Positions 42,108 through 49,582 of a stretch of DNA of 64,000 nt are shown here, piece by piece; position 1 is the first letter of the stretch, and each line of letters opens with the position of its first letter. Below the pieces are notes generated by a model. It searched no databases and had not been told where the DNA came from. It saw nothing but the letters and a program-made list of their open reading frames with translations. This stretch comes from Pedobacter cryoconitis. Lineage in GTDB: Bacteria; Bacteroidota; Bacteroidia; Sphingobacteriales; Sphingobacteriaceae. The translations under genes and the position numbers were made by a program. The stretch is taken from the NCBI RefSeq assembly GCF_014207135.1, contig NZ_JACHCC010000012.1, positions 62,001 to 126,000 of the forward strand, in the 5' to 3' direction.

Positions 42108-43157
42108 TTAGATGATCAACATGGCATCACCGTAGCTGTAGAAACGATATTTTTCTTTCAAAGCCACTTCATAGGCATTTCTTACATAATCATAACCTCC
42201 AAATGCACTTACCATCATCAGCAAAGTTGATTCCGGAGTATGGAAATTAGTAATCATGGAATTGGCAATGCTGAAATCATATGGAGGGAAAATGAACTTG
42301 CTGGTCCAGTCATTTGCAGGTTTAAGTGTTCTTGCAGATGAAACGGCAGATTCGATAGCACGCATTGATGTAGTACCAACAGCACAGATACGTCTTTTTT
42401 CCGCCAGGGCCTTGTTTACAATGTTTGCTTGTGACTCTTCAATAATGAATTGCTCTGAATCCATTTTGTGTTTTGTTAAATCTTCAACTTCAACAGACCT
42501 GAAAGTACCTAATCCTACGTGAAGTGTTACTTCTGCAAAATTTACTCCTTTTAGTTCCAGACGTTTCATTAATTCACGGCTAAAATGCATTCCTGCAGTA
42601 GGAGCAGCAACTGCACCTTCGTGTTTAGCGAAAATAGTCTGATAACGTTCTTTATCCTGAGCTGTAGCTTTACGTTTTATATATTTTGGAAGTGGAGTCT
42701 CTCCAAGAATTTCAATGTTTTTTCTGAATTCTTCATCTGTACCGTCAAATAAGAAACGGATGGTACGGCCACGTGAGGTTGTATTATCTACAACTTCAGC
42801 AACTAATAAATCATCATCACCAAAATAAAGTTTATTTCCAACGCGGATTTTACGTGCAGGATCTACTAAAACATCCCATAAACGTAATTCTTTATTTAGT
42901 TCACGTAGTAAAAACACTTCAATTGTAGCACCAGTTTTCTCTTTATTACCGTATAAACGTGCAGGGAAAACCTTAGTGTTATTCAGTATCATTACATCCT
43001 GATCATCAAAATATTCTAAGATATCCTTAAATATTTTATGTTCAATTTTACCGGTGTCTTTATGTAAAACCATTAAACGGGCTTCGTCCCTGTGTTCCGA
43101 AGGATTATTGGCAACTAATGATTCAGGTAGATTAAACTTAAATTGAGATAACTTCAT
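42108..43157 (-). CDS. queA: S-adenosylmethionine:tRNA ribosyltransferase-isomerase
   Basis: A 349-residue QueA from the ATG at 43157 (MKLSQFKFNLPESLVANNP, the usual start); a longer form from 43196 adds a hydrophobic extension not seen in the family. Blocks HRDEARLMVLHK, MILNNTKVFPARL, GAVAAPTAGMHFSRELM and LHVGLGTFRSVEVEDL are diagnostic. It transfers ribose from SAM to preQ1 in tRNA to form epoxyqueuosine. It has a divergent partner, the ABC permease, across 186 bp. Confidence 0.98.
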   Translation of the reverse strand: MKLSQFKFNLPESLVANNPSEHRDEARLMVLHKDTGKIEHKIFKDILEYFDDQDVMILNNTKVFPARLYGNKEKTGATIEVFLLRELNKELRLWDVLVDPARKIRVGNKLYFGDDDLLVAEVVDNTTSRGRTIRFLFDGTDEEFRKNIEILGETPLPKYIKRKATAQDKERYQTIFAKHEGAVAAPTAGMHFSRELMKRLELKGVNFAEVTLHVGLGTFRSVEVEDLTKHKMDSEQFIIEESQANIVNKALAEKRRICAVGTTSMRAIESAVSSARTLKPANDWTSKFIFPPYDFSIANSMITNFHTPESTLLMMVSAFGGYDYVRNAYEVALKEKYRFYSYGDAMLII

Positions 43158-43199
43158 GTTTTTTAATAAAATAATTAAGGCCGCAAATTTACGCAATAT

Positions 43200-43255
43200 A
43201 TTTGTATAAAAATATATTTATACAAATGTATATTTATATATCTGTCTGAGGCAAA
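43200..43255 (-). promoter_or_regulatory. queA promoter overlapping an 11-bp inverted repeat
   Basis: On the minus strand TTTG (43255-43252), 21-nt spacer, TACATTTG (43230-43223) gives a full consensus promoter 66 nt before the queA start. Its -7 box overlaps the perfect palindrome ATTTGTATAAA-N6-TTTATACAAAT (43200-43227), whose other arm forms a TATATTTG box (43197-43204) on the plus strand toward the permease. Confidence 0.6.
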
Positions 43256-43343
43256 CCTACAATAAGCGCGCCGGTTATCTATTTTTATAATTATTTGAGT
43301 TAAACTGTAACCTTTTTGGTTAGTTTTGATCTAAACAGTAATT

Positions 43344-44585
43344 ATGATGATATTCAGACTTATAGGCGAAAGTTTCAGGTTTGCTGCCGATGCACTCCGT
43401 CAGAATAAACTTCGGACCATGTTATCCTTATTGGGGATCACAATCGGTATATTCACAATTATTGCTGTTTTTTCGGGTGTAGATACGCTGCGGAACAAAT
43501 TGCAGCAAAGTGTTGATAAACTGGGCTCCAATACTCTTTTTGTTCAAAAATGGCCATGGGGTTTTGGGGATTATCCATGGTGGAAATATATAAACAGACC
43601 TGATCCTAGCTTAAGAGATTACCAGGCGCTAAAAGAGCGTATGGGGAATGTCGATGGTATTTCTTATGAAGCGTCTGCAAGTAACAGGACTATTAAATAC
43701 AGGAGCAGCTCAGTAACTGGAGCATCAGTGAATGCTTCAACACAGGATTATGATAAAACCTGGACACTAGCTTTCCAGGAGGGAAGATATTTTACGGAAA
43801 CTGAAGGTAAAACAGGTGCGCCGGTAGTGATTATAGGAGCGCTGATCGCTGATGGATTGTTCAACGGTGAACCTGCAGTAGGTAAACAAATTAAAGCAAT
43901 GGGACGCAGGCTTACTGTTATCGGAGTGTTTAAGAAGGAGGGGGAGGACATGTTGGGAATGTCTCAGGATAAAAATGTGCTGATTCCTTTAAACCTGGCG
44001 AAAAGCGTGTTTGATGTTCAGAATGGGAATTATGGTCCTCAGATCACAGTGAGAGGAAAAACGAGCATTCCACTGGAAGAAGTAGAAAGTGAACTGATGG
44101 GAACGATGCGCTCTATCCACCGGATCAAACCGGGTGCTGAAGAGGATTTTGCACTGAATAAAACTACAATGATTTCAAACCAGCTGGACCTGATGTTTAA
44201 AATGGTAAGAATAGCGGGATGGGTAATCGGTGGTTTCTCTATCCTGGTAGGAGGATTTGGTATCGCGAATATTATGTTTGTATCTGTAAAAGAACGAACA
44301 AATATTATCGGAATCCAAAAATCTCTGGGAGCCAAGAATTATTTTATTCTTCTTCAGTTTATGTTTGAAGCTATAGCATTGTGCATCTTAGGAGGGTTGC
44401 TGGGATTGTTATTGGTATATAGCCTGACGCTGGTGTTTACTTATGGGTTCAAGGTGGAAATTGTACTGTATATGAAAAACATCATCATGGGAATTGGTAT
44501 TTCAGTAATCATTGGAACAATATCAGGTTTCTGGCCGGCTTATTCAGCTTCGAGGCTTGATCCGGTGGAGGCTATCCGGTCGTAA
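43344..44585 (+). CDS. ABC transporter permease (MacB/FtsX fold)
   Basis: A 413-residue permease: N-terminal transmembrane segment (MLSLLGITIGIFTIIAVFSG), a large periplasmic MacB_PCD domain (about 50-260), and three C-terminal segments (VIGGFSILVGGFGIANIMFV, CILGGLLGLLLVYSL, GIGISVIIGTISG) ending with ASRLDPVEAIRS, the classic FtsX-domain terminus. It probably works with a LolD/MacB-type ATPase such as that at 39374. Substrate unknown; relatives export lipoproteins, antibiotics or peptides. Followed directly by a very long hairpin. Confidence 0.95.
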   Translation: MMIFRLIGESFRFAADALRQNKLRTMLSLLGITIGIFTIIAVFSGVDTLRNKLQQSVDKLGSNTLFVQKWPWGFGDYPWWKYINRPDPSLRDYQALKERMGNVDGISYEASASNRTIKYRSSSVTGASVNASTQDYDKTWTLAFQEGRYFTETEGKTGAPVVIIGALIADGLFNGEPAVGKQIKAMGRRLTVIGVFKKEGEDMLGMSQDKNVLIPLNLAKSVFDVQNGNYGPQITVRGKTSIPLEEVESELMGTMRSIHRIKPGAEEDFALNKTTMISNQLDLMFKMVRIAGWVIGGFSILVGGFGIANIMFVSVKERTNIIGIQKSLGAKNYFILLQFMFEAIALCILGGLLGLLLVYSLTLVFTYGFKVEIVLYMKNIIMGIGISVIIGTISGFWPAYSASRLDPVEAIRS

Positions 44586-44586
44586 G

Positions 44587-44668
44587 TTTAAAAACCGGTT
44601 GTGTTATTTTTATGGCCGGTCTCCTCAAAATGGAGAATGCCATAAAAATAACACAACCGGTTTTTAAA
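44587..44668. terminator. 82-bp inverted repeat with perfect 30-bp arms
   Basis: Arms 44587-44616 and 44639-44668 match over all 30 bp; the 22-nt loop contains a second stem TCTCC/GGAGA. It starts two bases after the permease stop codon. It may simply terminate transcription, but its length and inner stem are unusual for that. Confidence 0.8.
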
Positions 44669-44829
44669 TTCTATAAGACCTGGACACCCTATACCGGAAA
44701 AACCCGGGAAACAATCTAATCCGGTAGAAAACAGATATACAATAATGCTTAAAGAAAAACTGCATAAACGGGAAAATAAAAAGCAGGGAGTATATATAGA
44801 TAGGGTTAAATTAACGATTTAAGGCATCA

Positions 44830-46026
44830 TTAATCCTCATACCTCTTTGCAATTTCAATTGCCTGAAGTGTAAACATTTTAGCATAATTCACTGTCAGAC
44901 TATGAAACTTTATAGGTATGGTATGCGCTATCTCATTCCCTTCTAAATCTATAAGCCGTACATAATTGTTATGATCAATAACGGTGATACAGGTTTTGCC
45001 AAATATGTTTTTATCCTTGATGAGAGAATTGGAGGAATAAGCAAAGATCCAGGGATACTCATATTTTGTTCGGATCAAGTTGTTGTTTTCATCAAAAATA
45101 GACAGATGAGGATGGGATGTTTCTTCTTCTGGGAGAGACAGACATAAAAGTTTTTTATCCAGGTATTTAGGCTGCCGTGTGGAGGATTTTCCTATGTATC
45201 CTGGTGTTTGTCCTGCGATATGGTAAAAATCTCCGTAATCATGACCATGACGATCTATTAACACATTGCACACACTATAATTGCTGTCATAAGAACTGGA
45301 TGCTATTTTAAAAGGTCTATCTAATATTTTGTAGGTAATTCCAAGACCTCTTTTAGAAGGCTCAAACCAGGTGATTTCACCATTTTGCCCGATTGTTGTT
45401 TCAAAGTTTACCAAACGTTTTCCTTCATGATTGTACAGCCAGAATAGCTGATGATCATAATCCTGTGCTTTATTTCTTACTTCTTTAATCAATACCGAAA
45501 ACAAATAATCTGACCCAAAAACGCTATGGACCAAAAAAGGTTCTTGTCTATATTTCGCCTGATGAATAGCTATGAATTCGTTCTCTTTAATGTCATAGAT
45601 ACATATCCTTGATAAGGAAAAAGGGGCACCCTTGTCTGCTGCTATTTGGAGCAATAACCTTTCTGGGCTTAAAACAATGGCGTTTAATAGGAGTTCCTCC
45701 CTTAAAAGCTGGACTACCTGATTGTTCTTAAAAGTGAATACGGTGGCGGTCAAAGGCGGACTTTCCGAAGATGTATACTTAATTTGAATCCAGTAATTAA
45801 TTCTCAGATTAAGTTCAGTATCCAATTTATGCCATTTGCCTGAAGAAAAATTAGTCGAATAAAATTCATCAGAAGTGCTTTCGGGTAATTTATAGACTAT
45901 ATCTCCATCTTTATTGATAAGGTATTCTTTTTCCCTGCTCTGAAAAGCGCGGTATAATCCCAATTGTTCAAGGTGGGATAAAACGAAGTCCGAATATTTT
46001 TCTTCAATAATCGTATGGTGTTGCAT
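44830..46026 (-). CDS. Hypothetical protein, 398 residues
   Basis: A 398-residue soluble protein with no signal peptide or membrane segment, rich in Tyr, Phe and Ser. It has repeated strand-like stretches with the pattern of a beta-propeller or tandem beta domain (INKDGDIVYKLPES, FVLSHLEQLG, WLYNHEGKRLVNFET, LIDRHGHDYGDFYHI, HLSIFDENNNLIRTKYEYPW, VRLIDLEGNEIAHTIP). I do not recognise the family. It is transcribed alone, convergent with the permease, and lies between two long hairpins (44587-44668 and 46147-46196). It could be a lineage-specific gene; nothing indicates its job. Confidence 0.75.
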   Translation of the reverse strand: MQHHTIIEEKYSDFVLSHLEQLGLYRAFQSREKEYLINKDGDIVYKLPESTSDEFYSTNFSSGKWHKLDTELNLRINYWIQIKYTSSESPPLTATVFTFKNNQVVQLLREELLLNAIVLSPERLLLQIAADKGAPFSLSRICIYDIKENEFIAIHQAKYRQEPFLVHSVFGSDYLFSVLIKEVRNKAQDYDHQLFWLYNHEGKRLVNFETTIGQNGEITWFEPSKRGLGITYKILDRPFKIASSSYDSNYSVCNVLIDRHGHDYGDFYHIAGQTPGYIGKSSTRQPKYLDKKLLCLSLPEEETSHPHLSIFDENNNLIRTKYEYPWIFAYSSNSLIKDKNIFGKTCITVIDHNNYVRLIDLEGNEIAHTIPIKFHSLTVNYAKMFTLQAIEIAKRYED

Positions 46027-46146
46027 TGGTCAATTAATTTTAGAATAATTAACAATATAGTGGTATTTTTTTAATGCTTTTGCGATTTGAAGCATCAGTT
46101 TTTGTGTCCTATAGTTTGACCATTTGATACAGTACCCCTTCTTAAT

Positions 46147-46196
46147 ATACAAAGGAAGGCTGCCCTGAATTAATTCGGGACAGCCTTCCTTTGTAT
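46147..46196 (-). terminator. 50-bp palindrome after the aminotransferase gene
   Basis: Arms of 25 bp (46147-46171 and 46172-46196) abut with no loop and differ at two positions, one a G-U. The core GGAAGGCTG is GC-rich and the ends are TACAAA/TTTGTA. It is 22 nt past the aminotransferase stop on the minus strand. Confidence 0.85.
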
Positions 46197-46218
46197 TGAA
46201 CTATATTGAATTTATCTT

Positions 46219-47412
46219 TTAAGCTAATTTGGATAATGCTTCTTTGATTCTTGAGACAGCTTTAACTAATTGATCTTCCGCTGCGGCATAAGATATACGA
46301 ATGCAGTTCTCATTACCAAATGCCTCGCCTGTAACTGTAGATACATGAGCCTCATTTAATAAATAAAGACACAACTCTTCTGCGTTATTGATTACCTGAC
46401 CGTTTACGCTTTTACCAAAGTATTCTTTGACTTCAGGGAAGAAATAAAATGCACCATCAGGAAGGTTCACCTTAATACCAGGAACCTCTTTCAGTAAACC
46501 GTAAACAAGATCTCTGCGTTTTCTAAACTCATTCTTCATCTCAACTACACTTTCTAAACCGCTTTGGTAAGCAGCAAGGGCAGCACGCTGGGATATGGAA
46601 GAAGTTCCTGAAGTGATCTGTCCCTGTAGTTTATCACAGGCAGAAGCAATTATACTGTTAGAAGCCATATAACCAACTCTCCAGCCTGTCATTGCATAAG
46701 CTTTAGAGAAACCATTGATGATAATTACTCTGTCTTTAATCGAATCAAAAGAAGCGATAGAAGCGTGTTTGTCTACGAAGTTAATATGTTCGTAAATCTC
46801 ATCAGAGATGATATAGATGTTCGGGTGTTTTTCAAATACAGCAGCAAGACTAGCCAGCTCCTCATGACTGTAAACAGATCCTGTAGGATTACAAGGAGAT
46901 GAAAACATGAATACTTTCGTTTTTGGCGTAATCGCAGCCTCCAACTGACCGGCAGTAATCTTAAAATCATTTTCAACTGTCGCATTGATGAATACGGTCT
47001 CACCTTCAGCTAGTTTAATCATTTCCGAATAGGAAACCCAGTAAGGAGTAGGCACGATGACCTCTTCTCCCGGATTAACCAGACACATTACAGCATTTGC
47101 AAGTGATTGTTTTGCACCTGTTGAAACAACAATCTGATCAAAGGTATAAGTCAGTCCATTTTCATTCTTCAGCTTCTCAACAATTGCCTTCCGCAATTCA
47201 GGATATCCTGATACTGGAGTATAATAAGAATAGTTCTCATCAATTGCCTTTTTAGCGGCCTCCTTAACATGTTCTGGTGTAAAAAAGTCAGGTTCTCCAA
47301 AACTTAAATTAATTACATCGATTCCTTTAGCGGTGAGCTCTCTCCCCAGCTTTGCCATTTTAATGGTCTGTGATTCTGATAGGTTGTTGATTCTTTTCGA
47401 TAAAAATGTCAT
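46219..47412 (-). CDS. Pyridoxal-phosphate-dependent aminotransferase, class I (aspartate type)
   Basis: A 397-residue fold-type I aminotransferase from the ATG at 47412 (MTFLSKRINNLSESQTIKMA). PLP Lys is in NGFSKAYAMTGWRVGYM, with SSPCNPTGSVYS and ISDEIYEHI as ligand loops. It is of the bacterial subgroup Ib that includes aspartate and aspartate/prephenate aminotransferases. Typical reaction: Asp + 2-oxoglutarate to oxaloacetate + Glu. Exact specificity is not readable. Monocistronic. Confidence 0.95.
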   Translation of the reverse strand: MTFLSKRINNLSESQTIKMAKLGRELTAKGIDVINLSFGEPDFFTPEHVKEAAKKAIDENYSYYTPVSGYPELRKAIVEKLKNENGLTYTFDQIVVSTGAKQSLANAVMCLVNPGEEVIVPTPYWVSYSEMIKLAEGETVFINATVENDFKITAGQLEAAITPKTKVFMFSSPCNPTGSVYSHEELASLAAVFEKHPNIYIISDEIYEHINFVDKHASIASFDSIKDRVIIINGFSKAYAMTGWRVGYMASNSIIASACDKLQGQITSGTSSISQRAALAAYQSGLESVVEMKNEFRKRRDLVYGLLKEVPGIKVNLPDGAFYFFPEVKEYFGKSVNGQVINNAEELCLYLLNEAHVSTVTGEAFGNENCIRISYAAAEDQLVKAVSRIKEALSKLA

Positions 47413-47505
47413 GATTCGCTTATAAGAAAGCAAATATAAAAACCTAGAGCAATTTGCAACTAAAAAAAGTACTTTTTAATGTAATATGATTATGAAAACG
47501 TATTT

Positions 47506-48504
47506 TTGGGGGCTAAATCAATTCCTTTGCTGCCTAAAAAGAAAGCTATACTCATTTCACTCTGCATTAGTATTATCCTGATGCTGGCCAAATTCGGCGC
47601 TTACTTTCTCACCCATTCCAATGCTATTTTAACTGATGCAGCAGAAAGTATTGTGAACGTACTAGCCAGTAGCTTTGCCTTTTACAGCATTTATCTGGCT
47701 ACACTGCCTAAAGATGAAAACCATCCTTACGGACACGGTAAAGTAGAGTTCTTCTCGGCTTTTGTAGAAGGGGTACTGATAGCCATAGCCGGCCTGATTA
47801 TCATTTTTAAATCGAGTTATGATCTCGTTTTTCCAAGAGAAATCCAGCAGCTACTGGATGGTGCCCTGATTATTGGTGCCACAGGATTGATTAACCTCAT
47901 CGTAGGATACTATCTTATCAATACGGGTAAAAAACATCGCTCTCTTACGCTGGAAGCAGATGGTAAACACCTTTTGACAGATGCTATAACCAGCGGTGGT
48001 TTAGTCATTGGTATTATATTGATCCAGGTCACCAAAATTTACTGGCTGGATAGTGTCATTTCTATTCTGCTCGGTTTCTATATCGTTTATAACGGCTACA
48101 AACTAACCCGGAAATCGGTAGGAGGGTTAATGGATGAGAGTAATGTCGAACTGGTTAAAACTATTGTTGATATTTTACAGCATAACAGACACGAAGCCTG
48201 GATAGATGTTCACAATCTCAGGGCACAGCAATACGGGGCAGATCTCCATATTGATTGCCATCTCACGCTTCCATATTATTATGATCTTAACCAGGTACAT
48301 GCTGAAATCTCTTCTATTGATCATCTGATTAATGGAAATGCTGAACGGAGTACTGAACTATTTATACACGCAGATCCCTGTTTGCCAGAATGCTGCAACT
48401 ATTGCAAACTAAAAAATTGTCACGTACGGCAGGAAGCTTTCACTGGAGAAATCGGATGGAATGTGGAGAATGCTACTAAAAATAAAAAACATTTCGACAG
48501 ATGA
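47506..48504 (+). CDS. Cation diffusion facilitator (CDF) transporter with Cys-rich tail
   Basis: A 332-residue CDF metal/proton antiporter with six membrane segments and a cytoplasmic ferredoxin-like C-terminal domain. Metal-site residues include DAAES in helix 2, and the helix 5 HxxxD as HLLTD; HPYGHGKVE is the usual loop. The C-terminus adds five cysteines at 292, 296, 297, 300 and 305, a likely extra metal site. Start: TTG at 47506, because the nearest ATG (47492) is out of frame and the next Met lies within helix 1. A TATTTTTG box overlaps this TTG, which is odd. Stop overlaps the NUDIX start by 4 bp (ATGA). Confidence 0.92.
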   Translation: MGAKSIPLLPKKKAILISLCISIILMLAKFGAYFLTHSNAILTDAAESIVNVLASSFAFYSIYLATLPKDENHPYGHGKVEFFSAFVEGVLIAIAGLIIIFKSSYDLVFPREIQQLLDGALIIGATGLINLIVGYYLINTGKKHRSLTLEADGKHLLTDAITSGGLVIGIILIQVTKIYWLDSVISILLGFYIVYNGYKLTRKSVGGLMDESNVELVKTIVDILQHNRHEAWIDVHNLRAQQYGADLHIDCHLTLPYYYDLNQVHAEISSIDHLINGNAERSTELFIHADPCLPECCNYCKLKNCHVRQEAFTGEIGWNVENATKNKKHFDR

Positions 48505-48950
48505 ATAATTTCAATGTAAGAGTTTACGGTTTATTAATCAATGCAGAGAATCAGATTTTGATCAGTGATGAACAATCTGGAGGGAGAAGTTTCAGTAAGT
48601 TCCCTGGTGGCGGACTGGAATATGGGGAAGGCCTTATTGATGCACTTAAACGTGAATTTATGGAAGAGTGTAATGCTGAAATAGAAATTCTAAGCCATTT
48701 CTATACGACAGATTTTTATGAAAAATCTTCCTTCAATGACAGCCAGATTATCAGTATTTATTACCTTGTCAGAGAGGTCAGTGAATTGAAACTGAATTTT
48801 AAAACCAAAGCCATGGATTTTGATCCGGGGATTTTACAGGCGTTCCGTTGGATTGATCTGGACGCACTGACTGAAAACGACGTTACCTTTAAAACGGATA
48901 AAACAGTAGTTAATATGTTATTATCACTGATTGCACAATCAGCAGACTAA
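48501..48950 (+). CDS. NUDIX hydrolase
   Basis: A 149-residue NUDIX domain protein. The Nudix box is GGGLEYGEGLIDALKREF then MEECNAE, i.e. GX5EX7REUXEE with Asn where the last Gly usually stands. The catalytic Glu residues are kept. Substrate is a nucleoside diphosphate derivative of unknown type. It overlaps the CDF gene by 4 bp and so is translationally coupled to it; its last bases overlap the convergent pdeM stop by 4 bp. Confidence 0.94.
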   Translation: MNNFNVRVYGLLINAENQILISDEQSGGRSFSKFPGGGLEYGEGLIDALKREFMEECNAEIEILSHFYTTDFYEKSSFNDSQIISIYYLVREVSELKLNFKTKAMDFDPGILQAFRWIDLDALTENDVTFKTDKTVVNMLLSLIAQSAD

Positions 48951-49582
48951 ACCAGAAATATTCTTTCCGGGGTTATCGCATAAAACTGATCACCCTGTTG
49001 TGATTTGATTTTGCTTAACCCCGTAAAGACACTAAATGCCGGTAGGATTGCGCATGTTTTTCCGAAATAAAAACAAGGTAACTTAATTTGCTGCCGGGCT
49101 TTCCCATAAATCGTTACGCCAGGATGAATATGCCCTGTAATATTGTAATATGCATCGGTGACTGAAGGTTGGTCATGTATAAATCTGAATGGTTTCATTA
49201 AGAATTCGATGGCATGGATTTCAATCATCATCTCTTCGTAATCGCTGGCCAGAAGTGAATCATGGTTGCCTTTAACCAGGATAATTTTCAGATCCGGATA
49301 TTGAGATCTCCACTGACTAAACAGTGCTACTTCACTATTCATCTGATGATGAAACATATCTCCGGTAACAAGGAGACATTCCGGCTCAAATTGCCTGAGC
49401 AGATTGGTAAGACGATCCAGGTCGGCTGTATTTACCAGAGAAGGAATCTGTATGCCCGCCTTTCTGAAATGAGCACCTTTTCCTAAATGGAGGTCACTGA
49501 TAATCAACATCTTTTTTGTTGCCCAGTAAATTGCCCTCTCTTCACTCAGTATAAGATTTTCTCCTCTACAATTAATGTTCAT
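48947..49582 (-). CDS. pdeM: Ligase-associated DNA damage response endonuclease PdeM
   Basis: A 211-residue calcineurin-like metallophosphoesterase. Metal motifs: Asp30/His32 in ISDLHLGKG, GDM in VTGDMFHH, GNHD in VKGNHDSLL, and GHIH in ITGHIHPG. Of the family found in ligase-linked DNA repair cassettes. It is the last gene of the four-gene cluster, its start overlapping the helicase end by 11 bp. Confidence 0.95.
   Translation of the reverse strand: MNINCRGENLILSEERAIYWATKKMLIISDLHLGKGAHFRKAGIQIPSLVNTADLDRLTNLLRQFEPECLLVTGDMFHHQMNSEVALFSQWRSQYPDLKIILVKGNHDSLLASDYEEMMIEIHAIEFLMKPFRFIHDQPSVTDAYYNITGHIHPGVTIYGKARQQIKLPCFYFGKTCAILPAFSVFTGLSKIKSQQGDQFYAITPERIFLV

Noticed and set aside
47492..47505. 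ATG upstream of the CDF gene
   Set aside because: It is out of frame with the transporter; TTG at 47506 is the only start before helix 1.
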